DNA of 64,000 nt from Anastatus disparis (taxonomy: Eukaryota; Arthropoda; Insecta; Hymenoptera; Eupelmidae), in NCBI GenBank assembly GCA_017163975.1, contig JAFFSR010000229.1, positions 11,054,001 to 11,118,000 of the forward strand. The letters are read 5' to 3'. This document shows positions 38,749 through 49,292 of the stretch, one piece after another. Made by a program: the position numbers and the translations under genes. The notes under the pieces are model-generated. The model searched no databases. It saw nothing but the letters and a program-made list of their open reading frames with translations, and had not been told where the DNA came from. Every line of letters begins with the position of its first letter. Position 1 is the first letter of the stretch.

Positions 38749-39617
38749 TTGAAAATGATTTATTTAAATTCTGGAAAATGATTGTTCTTTAATTTAGTTT
38801 CATCACTAAGGTATATCGAAATCAACCTTTTCTGAACGGCGTTTTTTATATAATTATGTACACACGATATTTGTTTGTTTTTTGCGTTAAAAAATTAAAT
38901 ATTTAATTCTTAACAAATTTCTTACAGACTGATTCTGAAGTTATTCATTTAAATAAGATAATGCATTTAATTAGTTTTGCAATTGTTTATTAATACATTT
39001 AATATCCATCCATTTATGTGGGTGACGGTCAAAAGAGGTTAAAATCCTACAGAAATAGCAGTATCTTCTGATAGTAATTAATAAAAATTAATAATAACTT
39101 TTACCAAATACAAAATTTTCTTTGATTCTCTTGTTAGTATTTAAGCTAACTTTGCCTGTAGTAATTTTATATGCGTAATAAAAATAATTGAATATTATAA
39201 CCTGTGTTTACTTAATCTGATTCTTACGATTTGTTTACCTCACTCTAAAGTATCAACAAATTCTGAGATCATCATTTTTTATGTTCGGTACACTAAATCT
39301 ATAATTTCATTAATATGTTTATAAATTTATAAAATCATTTATTGAATTTTCATATTTTGTTTGTAATTTTATGTTACAATATGTTTAAAAGTAAAATCAA
39401 TATTTATTTTCTTATTATATAAACTCATTCTTAGGTGCACAAAATTGTACTCTCGTTTGGCTTGGACTATAGGGTTGTATTTATATTCTTAAAATCACAA
39501 AAAAAATTAGTAGATATTTTTAATTTTTAAAATTCAATTGTTAAATCTTATTTTTTTTATAATTATTTTAACTACTATAATTTACTTCGTTTATTTTAAA
39601 CTTTTTAATTCATAAAT
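38749..39617. other. 3'UTR and 3' flank of the TDPOZ gene with a probable insertion
   Basis: Right after the stop, and again around 39140-39210, the sequence matches the 3'UTR of the upstream pseudogene (TTAGTATTTAAG, GTAATTTTATATG). About 290 bases (roughly 38830-39130) lie between these blocks here but not in the other copy, which suggests an insertion here or a deletion there. No element ends were recognised. Confidence 0.45.
39177..39182 (+). terminator. Polyadenylation signal of the TDPOZ gene
   Basis: AATAAA about 430 bases after the stop, in the block shared with the 3'UTR of the pseudogene copy. Confidence 0.5.
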
Positions 39618-39987
39618 TTTTTTTTCTCTAGTGGCCCGGCGCAGCTTACTGGCCTGGCACCGCATCTGTCACTACTTCTGCGTGAGGATGTTCCTAACCC
39701 TCTTTATTATTACTTGCCGCGTTCCAAGAGCAGTCGGTAATTTAGATTTTTTCAGTAGGTTCCTACATTTGCCCAGATCAGAACTTGTGATGTAGGGAAA
39801 ACTCTCCCAGGAGAAAATCCATGCCAGGAACGTTTACCCATCGCGCTCAGAGATTCTTTTTCCGACGAAAAAGTTTGAGGAAAAATCCCAAGTGATTTCA
39901 CCGGGAATCGAACCCTTAAACGCTTAGAGTGAATGTGTAGCAACCGTATCAGGATTATGCCTTAGCCGATTACGTCACAGACGCTCA
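39618..39987 (-). mobile_element. Second tRNA-derived SINE (Leu/Ser-like head), with target-site duplication
   Basis: On the minus strand the head reads an A-box-like GTGACGTAATCGGCTAAGGC, a long variable region and a near-perfect B box GGGTTCGATTCCCG, as in long-variable-arm tRNAs (Leu/Ser). About 270 bases of body follow and end in GAGAAAAAAAAA. The flanks are a 12-base duplication with one mismatch: TAATTCATAAAT at 39606-39617 and TAATTCGTAAAT at 39988-39999 (the first base may be shared with the head). No other copy was seen in the window. Confidence 0.82.
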
Positions 39988-40173
39988 TAATTCGTAAATA
40001 ATATATTCAACTTTTATATTTCAACTTTGATTTGTTGAGTATGTATATTGTCTTGTTTCTTACGGTGACCGCAAATGCGATACGACAAAACTATCGAAAA
40101 ACGTAAAGACGAAAACTGCAATTTCGCGGTGATAGTGAAATTAAAAACTACGGTATAGAACAATAGTACATTA

Positions 40174-40283
40174 TGCAACTAGAGAGTAAAATAGCATATT
40201 TCTTCCGAGGGGAAGTTTACGATCTGAGCGAAGCGAGGAGAGTAAATTCCCGAGGGAGGAATAGACTTTACTATCGTGTTGCA
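40174..40283. repeat. Hairpin repeat with GAGCGAAGCGAGG centre
   Basis: The left arm 40174-40220 (TGCAACTAGAGAGTAAAATA...) and right arm 40241-40283 are imperfect inverse copies around GATCTGAGCGAAGCGAGG. The left flank AATAGTACATTATGCAAC also occurs near 34746, so both may be ends of one family. Confidence 0.6.
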
Positions 40284-40404
40284 CATTTTACTTAAGGTCG
40301 CAGTAGGCCGTATTCGGTCGAATATCTATAAACCATGCTAAATTTGTATAGACATTACATATGTTTATGTCTAGACGATATTCAATCTGTCAATACTCCC
40401 TGCC

Positions 40405-40636
40405 GTGTATCTGGTTGCAGATACGATTGGAATAAAGGAATTTAAAAAAATTATGTCAGGATAAATTAAAAAATACTTTAAGTATAGAAAATGCTATTAG
40501 CTTTTTAATATTTTGTGAAACGTATCAAGTAAAAGAACTTAAATTGAAAGTAATGGATTTCATCACTAAAAACATAAAAGAAATACCAGAAACGAATTAT
40601 TTTAATTTAATAAAAAAATTGTCGATTAAAATTTAA
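40405..40636 (+). pseudogene. BTB/BACK relic of a TDPOZ-like gene
   Basis: Two joined frames resemble the BTB end and BACK region of the nearby TDPOZ genes. YLVADTIGIKEFKK (frame from 40405) corresponds to LLVAADKYEIEELKN of the paralogue. After a one-base shift in the A-run at about 40444-40450, LCQDKLKNTLSIENAISFL continues, followed by ELKLKVMDFITKN, to TAA at 40634-40636. No MATH domain or start is present. It is only about 75 residues, so it is a truncated, frameshifted fragment. The divergence from the other two copies is high, so it is an older event. Confidence 0.7.
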
Positions 40637-42792
40637 AAAAATATATTTCGAAATGTAATTTAAAAAATGCTTTCTTATTAAAAACAATTTGTAATTAAAA
40701 AATATTTTTTATTAATAAATTGCAAAATACATAATGTATATATCATAATATCTAACGGATCGATATCCAAACTTAATGGCGTGAATGGTTAGAACTTATA
40801 TGTCGTAAGTAAGCACGCAATTATTACAATGACACAAACTATGTGACGTGAAATCAGTCCTATTAGTGTACCCATAAAGTTTACTGTGAGATATAGCATA
40901 ACTTAAGGCTTAATATCAAAGTTTATTATATTTTAAAATTTTTAATTATCTAATAAGAAAGTTTAACGGATAAGTTTGTTAAAAATTAATCTTTAGACTT
41001 AATAAGCCAACAGACATATTTATTTCAAATAAACAAAAATGTTGTTGTAAGCAATTCGTTCAATAAAATTTAATAATAAAATTTATTTTTGATAAATTTA
41101 ATTTTTTTTTGTTTTTTTCATTTTTTTCCTTTATAGATATTTAAATTTATTACAAAAATTTTTTTGATTTATAAAAATAAAAATAATGTACGTTATTTGA
41201 TGTAGCATGGGTGTTTCATAATTGTTCATTTTTAAAAAAAATACGTAATATACATCGAATTTTCTCACTTGATGCAGACTCCGAAAAAAGCCCTTCCCCC
41301 CTCAGAAAAAGAAAAATAAACGAACAAACATCACATTTGGCGCAGGCTGTGCCAAGCTTTTTCCAAAGACCTAATCTAACGTCCGTACCAAAAACCATTT
41401 CGCTTCCCACATCTTCTTTCAAACGCTTCCGGCAAAATCTTTTGAAGCACAACATTCGACAAGCCTCCTCCCTACACGTACACACATACTAGACTTTCTT
41501 TCTCTCTCAGTCTCTCTATCCTTCTCTTTCCAACAACTTTTTGAACCATCGAACCATCTCTCTTTTTTCCTTCAAAGAAAAAAGGATCCAGAAAACACGT
41601 TGCCCTCTCTCTTTCTTTTTCTCCATGAAAATGGAAAAATCTCGTAGCTTGTGCAGCAACAGCAGCAGCAACCAGGTATATACACATACTGTACTATGTA
41701 AAAAAAAATAAACAAAAAAAAAATAGGGAAGCAAGATTGAGCGAATACGACGACACACATGCTTCTCGGGTAGAGAGAAATTCAATTTCCGGTCAACCTT
41801 CTCTCTCTCTCTTTCTACTTCTCTCTACCTTATACACATTGTTGGACGACGACGACATCGCTTCAAGGAAGAAAACAACTGTCAACCGATGGTTGTGCTG
41901 TCTAAACGCTCCTTTCTCTCTCCTTCTCTCTATGTGTATCGCCAACTGTTTACAACATCGGGAATCGGTGTCGTGAACAAGCACTGAAATTCTCTATGCT
42001 TATGTAGCACAACTTGCTTATGTGCATTGCTCAATCGCTTTTTTTTTGCATGTTGACTTTTTTTCGTTTCTTTTACATACGTACAAGGGAGCTTACGTAT
42101 TTGAAGTAAAGTGATGGGGAAGCTTTCCTTTTTTTGAGCCTTAAGGTATTGCTTTAGTACTTTGTTTCTCTGTATTTGATTGCTTGTGAGAAAAAAGGAG
42201 TAAATGTATGATTAAATATATTCTGTGACAAGTAAATTGCATTTTTGTCAAATTATTTTAACGTAATACTTTTTTTTATGTATTGTTTATTTATCAATTC
42301 ATAACTAAAATTCTTTTAATTTTCTATGTTATGTTCACGTGAAATAAAGTGTCGAGATAATATTGAAATTTTTCATTAAAAAAAAGTTGTAAGTAGATTT
42401 ACACAAATTTCAACATTATAAAATCGCTTACTCAAAACATCGGTCCCTTATTCTAAATTTAAAATACGAGCTCAGTCTTGAAAAAAAAGAAGTTGCAAGA
42501 AAAATACTTTAAAAAAGTTCAAGTGAATTATCTAAAAATCCGATAAGGTCCTGACTTATTTTAACTCTGCCCTTAATCTTACTCAGCTCGTTTTTCCCAA
42601 ATCTTAAAACTAAAATAAATTTATTCTTTAAAATATTTTAAAAAAATTATTTAAATCTTCAAATTATTTTCAAATCAAATTGATTATTATTATTATTAAA
42701 TTTCTCGAAAAATTTAAATATATATTAATTGTATTTGAACTAGAATTACAAATAACTATTTTAATATTTCAACTTCTGCTTTAAAAAAAAAA
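40637..42792. other. Intergenic; CpG/CT-rich island at about 41250-42120
   Basis: The island has higher GC than its surroundings, CAG-type triplets (AGCAACAGCAGCAGCAACC near 41657) and CT tracts. Several ORFs overlap here on both strands (for example a plus frame at 41211-41492 with KSPSPLRKRKINEQ). None has a known domain, splice support or exclusive frame. An enhancer or unrecognised 5' exon is possible. Confidence 0.35.
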
Positions 42793-42996
42793 TTTTTTTT
42801 TTATTCTACTTAACGTTGCTGTATTTATTTTATCATTGCGATGCTAATTAGCAACGGAGATCATCAGTGTGTTTATGAACAAAGCACGTGTAACTTACAG
42901 GGGTGCTTGTATCAATTGGCCGCCGAGAGCGGGATTCGAACTCGAAGCCTCGAGATTACGAATCCATCGCTCTACTTACTGAGCCACTGACGACCT
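42793..42996 (-). mobile_element. tRNA-Thr-derived SINE, copy 5
   Basis: Full-length: the minus strand reads head GTGGCTCAGTAAGTAGAGCG, loop TTCGTAATCTCGAGG, B box GAGTTCGAATCCCGC, GGCGGCCAATTGATACAAGC body and tail AACGTTAAGTAGAATAAAA. Confidence 0.88.
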
Positions 42997-43383
42997 ACTC
43001 TTTTTATATTATACAAGATAAAAAATAAAAATAAGCTCAAAATCACAAGGATTTCATACAATATTACTATAAATAAACGATTCTTAAAAAAAGTCCTATA
43101 ATTCATTGTCCGATAAAATCGATGAATAACATATAACACGTACTACCGATAAAACGTATCTCATCATAAGCCTTCATTTACCCTTGATATTATTACGTTT
43201 AATATACCTTAAGTAATTTACCCTTGATTTCTTCCTTTATTTTTACAAAAAAAAATTTCTATACAATACAACCAAGTAATCTTTGAATTTTCATAAATAT
43301 TCTTCTTGTAGATTCATTGGTCTTTTGAACTATCTTTGTTCTTAGACAACGCTCATGTGTGCTATGTAATAATTCTTTACTTA
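42997..43383. other. Short spacer between two SINE copies
   Basis: AT-rich, no features. It separates copies 5 and 6, which lie in the same orientation. Confidence 0.6.
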
Positions 43384-43587
43384 TTTTTTAAATTTTATTT
43401 AACGTCGCTGTATTTGTGCTGTCATTACGATGCTAATCAGCGACGGAGGTGTCTCAGTGCGTTTGTGAATAAAGCACGTGTATAGCGTACAGCGGTGCTT
43501 GTATCGATTGGCCGAGAGCGGGATTCGAACTTGGGCCCTCAAGATTATGAATCCATTACTCTACCGAGTGAGCCACTGGAACCTCTC
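43384..43587 (-). mobile_element. tRNA-Thr-derived SINE, copy 6
   Basis: Full-length, same orientation as copy 5 about 390 bases away. Possible diverged target duplication: ATAATTCTTTACTTAT just before the tail and ATAATTCACTTATA after the head, differing by a three-base gap. Confidence 0.88.
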
Positions 43588-45221
43588 TATAATTCACTTA
43601 TACTTCTATCCCATATAAAATCGCCTCATCCTAATTAAGACCATTTCGATGCTTTAATCAAATCTCCTTGGCAGCAATAAAAGTCATCATTCCTATAAAT
43701 GTATACGTATACATACATCTACTCGTACAGGTATACAGACGCCTACACTCGCATGTATAGACGTCATAATTATAAGTATATCAGACGAAGGGCGGGTATA
43801 TATCTATGTATATTGAAAGATAAGCCGGTCACGTATATCGCTTCGCGAAATAGCGTTGATTCAGAAAGGGAGAGTTACGGATTATGTATCCGGTGCGTGC
43901 CTTTGGGTTATTGGTAATATAACAAGCCTACGCGTTGCGCATTGACATCATCGTTCATTTCATATATGATTGATATTGAGGAAAAAAACAACACATCTAT
44001 ATTAAAAGTTAAAGAGAAAGTAATATCTTTAATAACTTAAGCGTGAGTCAGCTCCGCGTGAATCGTTGACTTTCAATCGAATCCTTTTTTTTTCATTATG
44101 ATTATGTCTTGTGATCAGAATGATATTAAATAAAAGTTCCAGGAAGCTACGGACTATCAATATTAAGTTATTGTAAATTATTTTATTAATCTTTTGGTTT
44201 TCGGATATTGTTGATTAATGTTAAAGTTTGGTATTTTCAAAATATTTTTGTAAAATGTAATGATAAATAAATTTTTATGAATACTATTAATTAACTTTTC
44301 AAAAATATTACAGTCTAATCGTATCATCATAAGTTATTCTCCGAATCAATCAGTCCAGTATAAGCTCGTACAAAGGACTAAGATTATTTATTGTACTCTA
44401 ATTCTATGACGTAAGAGGATGAATTTTGTAGAATGCGACGTTCTCTTACAAATCTATCACTTTTCACACAATATATTTCATCCCGTGTACTTGAATACTT
44501 TGATTATATATCGATAAGTATACTATGAATCAGAAATATATTACAAACATATATATTTAAATATACAACTTGAGATTCTCAATCATTTTTTTAAATTTTA
44601 TTCTAAAACTATATTTATAAATTTTTAAATTGTATTCAAGAACTTTAGTCATGAATTTTTCAATTCTATTTTTATGTTTTGAACGTTTATTGACTAATAT
44701 TTAAAACTTACAGCTTTAAATTACATTTTGAGAAAAGATGTACTATAAAACTTTTAAGCACAAATATCATAATTTTATTGAAACTATATTTTAATTATTG
44801 TTCAACTAATTTAATTATTTTTCAGACTTAGGATGACATGAGAAACACTTTATTTTTCAAGACAAATCCTCGAAAATCAGAGTAATTACCATTAACGTAA
44901 TATGCGTTTAATGAAGTAAAGTGTATTTGGAGAATTTTTAAAATGCTATTTATTTATAAATAAATTAAAAACGTAATATTTGATTAAAGATGGTTTTTGT
45001 TTTAATCGAAATTTAAAAAAAAGCAGTCACAAAATGCTTAATTTCATGGTGACTTAGATATATTTCAAAATTAATAATTGACAATTAGAGATAAATTGTA
45101 ATTGACTAAATGAATAAATAACAGTAAATTTCTCGATCATTTTAAGCGAAAAATTACCAATCGATCAGCGCTGCATCATACGAGTATTTTCGTGAAAAGA
45201 TTTTTCACTCCGTCCACGAGT
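43588..45221. other. Intergenic
   Basis: A higher-complexity island at about 43680-43950 carries TATAC-type repeats. The rest is AT-rich with nothing recognised. Confidence 0.4.
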
Positions 45222-45362
45222 ATGAATAATGTGAAAATTCTTAAACGATGCCAAGATTCATCTATCTATGTAATTCCTTTCTTTTTTCTGCTCATTTTTA
45301 TCATACCATTCAACAGAATAGTAGCCGAGGAAGATAATAATGAAAAGATTATAGCTTTATCG
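45222..45362 (+). CDS. Putative first coding exon with signal peptide
   Basis: From ATG 45222, 47 codons run to a strong donor (TCG|GTAAGT at 45362/45363), phase 0. The translation has a polar start (MNNVKILKRCQDSS), a 13-residue hydrophobic core (IPFFFLLIFIIPF) and a cleavage-like site VA before an acidic mature start EEDNNEK. A signal peptide ending just before a canonical donor is what a first exon of a secreted or membrane protein looks like. The frame stays open upstream of ATG only to an alternative GTG. The next exon is uncertain; the phase-0 segment at 47932-48030 would join in frame. Confidence 0.33.
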
Positions 45363-46859
45363 GTAAGTTGCAATAAATTTTAAATGATTCAAAAAGAAAC
45401 GAGAAAAAGGAAAACGTTTTATCCGATTATAAGTTAATAATTAAAAATTTCATTAATTAGGCATTTATTGGTGATTAAAAAAATATATTAAAAAACTGTT
45501 GCTTGAATTCAATATTTAATTAGAATATCAGCTCTACATAATTGTAAAATTTATATTGGAAGAATATTTAACTGAATAATCATAGATATTTCTATTTAAA
45601 AAAATGTATTTTTTCAATACGAAATAAAAAGCTTGTTCGTTCTATGAAAATTCAGTTACACGATTCTTAAGCTCTGTTCGCTTTTTTCGATGCCATGCAA
45701 TCGATGATTTTTACATGAATTTACATATTGGCCGATCAAAAGAGGATCAGTTTCACAAAATGGCTGTCTCTTTCTTTTCTTTTATTTTCTCTTTCTTCTT
45801 CTTTTCTTAAAGAATACGATGTTCTTTATACCAAGTAAGACTTTTTGCTTACACTTCTATCTACTCTAAATAAGCTTGGACGAACTAAGCTGGTTTTCTA
45901 TACGAAGGGTTGAGAGAGAAAAAGAGAGAGAGAGAGAGAGAAACCGTTGGCTTGCGGACGATAATCCAGTTTCGTGAAGCTAGTATAGAGCTGGAGAAGA
46001 GTCAAAATCGAGAAAATGGATTATTGAACCTTAGTTCGAGAAGTGCAAGTATAGAGAAAACTCGAAAGGGAGACGTAAGAGATAGTTGATAAAAAAAACG
46101 AAAAAAAAACTTATATAGTTTTTAGGTAATATGTGAAGCACTGTAAAACTTATTTATCTCAAGTTTTTACGAAAAAGGTCCTGAAAGTTTTTGAAAATTT
46201 CAATTTATTTCATTATTGGATTATGCGTATTGCATCAAACTAATACAATCAATTTTAAATTCAATAATCAAAGATATAATTAAAAAACTCAAAAAACCAA
46301 TTAATCACAATTAAAATATAATGCTAGAACTTTGATATCAAATTAAAAGTCAAAATTTGTAACTTTCAGTCTAATTATATGCAGCAACTTTACCTATAGC
46401 TTTATATTAATGCTATCCAGTCGAGGGTGTGACTAAGAATCATTAATATTATTCTATCCTAATAACTGAACATCATAACATCCAAGCAAAAACTGTCTAT
46501 TCTTATTAATGTCATTTTACAACGTTCATATTTCTTTCTAGTATACTTTATTGTATATATATATATATACACATCTTCATGTTTCTGTTCGATTAGGAAG
46601 CTTTTATTTTGTTTCCTTTGCAGTAGAAATCATTTCTTTTGTCTTGTACTTCGCGTGTCTTATTGTGTTGTGTTTAAGACATTTGTCATTGTTGCATTTC
46701 TTTTATTCAAGGGTTCATTTTTTAAAAGTGAATATTGTTTAGAATGCATTCATTAATTATTGAATTTCATTACGATGTTTTTACTAATTGAAAATATATA
46801 CACAACACATAAAGTTGGTAAAAATTGAAAGATTACCAAAATTACATATAACTTATACA
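45363..46859. other. Intergenic or intronic; GA-rich island
   Basis: The island at about 45640-46090 includes a GA tract (45920-45941) and a long purine-rich open frame without ATG that ends in GAC|GTAAGAG at about 46074. This is most likely low-complexity. The remainder is AT-rich. Confidence 0.35.
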
Positions 46860-47060
46860 GAGGGCTCAGTGGCTCAGTCGGTAGAGCGATAGATTCGTAA
46901 TCTCGAGGTCCCGAGTTCTAATCCCGCTTTCGGCTGATTTTTAAAAGCACCACTGTACTTTACATGCGCTTTGTGTACAAACACACTGGAAACCTCTGTC
47001 GCTAACTAGCATCGCAACGATAGCATAAATAAAGCGACGTTAAATAAAATTTAAAAAAAA
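46860..47060 (+). mobile_element. tRNA-Thr-derived SINE, copy 7
   Basis: Cleanest plus-strand copy: A box TGGCTCAGTCGG, loop ATTCGTAATCTCGAGG, B-box-like GAGTTCTAATCCC, body ending GCGACGTTAAATAAAATTT and an A-rich tail. If 45222-45362 is a first exon, this copy lies in its intron. Confidence 0.9.
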
Positions 47061-47931
47061 TTTTAATAACTCTTCATGTATATAATTTGGATATTCAAAT
47101 TGTCTCATAACCTAGAATTACACATTTTTTTTATTTAAAATTTTGTGTTATTGATAAATTTTTGAGTTAAAATTGTTATTCTAAAATCTAAAGGATAATT
47201 ATTTGTAAATTTTGATACAAAAAATTAGTATTTCATCTTAAACACTTTCATATAATAAGATTATGAATAATTTTTTTATTTACATTTTAAAATAGAAAAA
47301 AAATTGATTTAATAAAATACCATTCGAAACTATAAATAAAAGTTGTCTATCTGCATCATACACACAAGCTGCACATCTATCCAAAACAAAAGAGAAAGAA
47401 ATAAAAGAAAAGAAATAGAAGAAAAAAGAATAAAAAAAAAACAGAAAACTTTTTCTCGAACATCGATAACCCTTCACACGTCGATAGGACAAAGTATGTA
47501 TGCATCTCGTAAAGTCTCACAAGTTTCTTTTTTTTTGCCAAGAGAATCTCATGGAAAAAGATCCTTCAGTTAAAGCGCCGATAAGACAAGTCAACTCAAG
47601 AATCTGACGAAACGTTGAGGATATAAGGAAAGAAAGAAAGTTTTCAAGCCTTCATGTCAACTGTTTTTCATTCTTCATCTTATTTCCTTTTCTTGTTTCC
47701 TCCCTCTCTCTCTTTCTATCCTTTCAAATGTTATTTTAGTTGACTCATTTAATTCTGATTTGTTAACTGATAACTTTTACAGCTGTCATTTACGAAATCT
47801 CATTAATGACAATTATTCATTATTTTGTATGCTCTTTCAAGCAACGTATCATGAAGAAAATAAGAGTACATGGCTCTGTATTATTGTTGCTGATACTCTT
47901 ATAATGTAACAATTTACTAATTACTTTACAG

Positions 47932-48030
47932 GTAATAAGTTATTCTAGTACTAGCAGTCGGATTTTGGGATTGCTACAACACCATAATCACACTTATGTT
48001 GCTTTAATAATTAGAAAAGTTAGAATATAA
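47932..48030 (+). pseudogene. Exon-like segment resembling a class C GPCR ligand-binding region
   Basis: After an acceptor (TTACTTTACAG ending at 47931), phase 0 reads 32 codons to TAA: VISYSSTSSRILGLLQHH, then NHTYVALI. In metabotropic-glutamate and calcium-sensing receptors the Venus-flytrap domain has a SY.S[TS]S block and, some 25-30 residues later, a W-containing block such as NWTYV. Here the two blocks are nearly adjacent and the tryptophan is histidine, so if it is homologous it is a deleted relic. The match is short and may be chance. The phase agrees with the putative exon at 45222-45362. Confidence 0.2.
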
Positions 48031-48458
48031 TTTTAGAAACAATTATATTTTTTTTTGCTAAAATTATATTAAATTTATATTTTATTTATAATAATTTAAA
48101 TGAAAATCAAACGTAAGTATGATAAAAATGTTACATAATTTATTCTAAATATAAATAGTAAAATACGTTTTGTTTGGGTAGCATTTATGTTCAATTTTGT
48201 TAAACTATTATCACATCACAATTTGAAAAAAAATCTATTATTTTTTACGTTAATGAAATTAAAAAAAGCCATTGTCAAAATCACCAATTTAATTATTAAT
48301 TCATCAATTAAAAATTCTAATACGCTGGGTAAATTAAAAGACAAATTAAAGATTTATACAGCCTAGAGATTACAGATTAATTTTCTGTTATATGCGCTGG
48401 TTTATGTAGCGTAGGATTAATCGTCCCTTTGTAAATTACAAGCCACGGATAGGATAAT

Positions 48459-48478
48459 GTTCAATCGACCGATTGAAC
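48459..48478. promoter_or_regulatory. 9-bp perfect inverted repeat in a non-coding island
   Basis: GTTCAATCG and CGATTGAAC flank a 2-base centre. It sits in a 200-base island of higher complexity with ATTA/TAAT-type motifs nearby. A dimeric transcription-factor site is possible but not shown. Confidence 0.3.
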
Positions 48479-48936
48479 TGTAATAGCATTACATTCGAGG
48501 GTGTATTGTCACCTAATTTTATGCCGCAATGTTTAACCACGTTTAAAGCCACATAAGATTCGTTCTTCTGATTAAAAAAAGAATCTCTTGAAAATAATTG
48601 CTATCCTGCATTACAATTTTAAATTAAAATTTAAAAAATTAAACGAATTATATAAATTAAGTAATTTGAAGAAACGTAATCTTATTTTTTACAATGAAAC
48701 TTTTATTATATTGTGCATTATTATAATAATTAATCACACTAATAAACAAAGCTCGCCATTATTTATATCTCAAACTTTTATCAAAACAAACGCCATTCAT
48801 AAAAATCTCACCATCAACCGCACTGCAAAATCCTAGCGATTACTCTCGCTCTCTTTCTCCCTATCTTTTTCTTTACCTTTTTAAGAAAATCCTTATTTAC
48901 CCTATGCAATAAAGCTTTGCTACCACGACACCGCTA

Positions 48937-48957
48937 GTCGTCGTCGTCGTCGTCGTT
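48937..48957. repeat. (GTC)n trinucleotide repeat
   Basis: Seven uninterrupted units, unusual for its GC content in this AT-rich window; no ORF uses it convincingly. Confidence 0.9.
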
Positions 48958-49220
48958 TCTACCCGAAAATAAAGCTAGCAATTTATTTGTGTCAGTTTTT
49001 TTTTCCTTTCTTTTGTTTCTTTTTTTTTTGCGTGTGTCTTGCAGACCCTCGATTATATGGCCCCTGTAGCATCACTTTCTTATACGTGCTTAAGTAAAAG
49101 GTATGTATAAAGATAAAAAAAAAGAATAAAGTATAAAGAAAGATAAAATAAAAAATATAGAAGTTAGAAGTAAGTAGAGGAAACATTAAGAAGTAACACA
49201 TACATATAACGTAGCTTAAA

Positions 49221-49221
<1 letters not shown>

Positions 49222-49286
<65 letters not shown>
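49222..49286. repeat. (TA)n microsatellite
   Basis: Sixty-five uninterrupted bases, the longest simple repeat in the window. Confidence 0.95.

Positions 49287-49292
<6 letters not shown>

Larger units (their letters stand above)
47061..49221. other. Intergenic or intronic, with islands
   Basis: Islands lie at about 47330-47720, 48360-48560 and 48840-49080. The one at 48360-48560 contains a near-perfect palindrome (listed) and is the most regulatory-looking non-coding segment in the window. The rest is AT-rich. Confidence 0.4.

Noticed and set aside
45915..46080. Long purine-rich open frame ending at a donor-like GTAAGAG
   Set aside because: No ATG, built on a GA tract, weak acceptor; low-complexity explanation preferred.
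46860..46935. tRNA-Thr gene
   Set aside because: The tRNA-like sequence has no proper acceptor stem, is fused to the same 120-base body in all copies, and is mutated in the loop in some; it is the head of a SINE.
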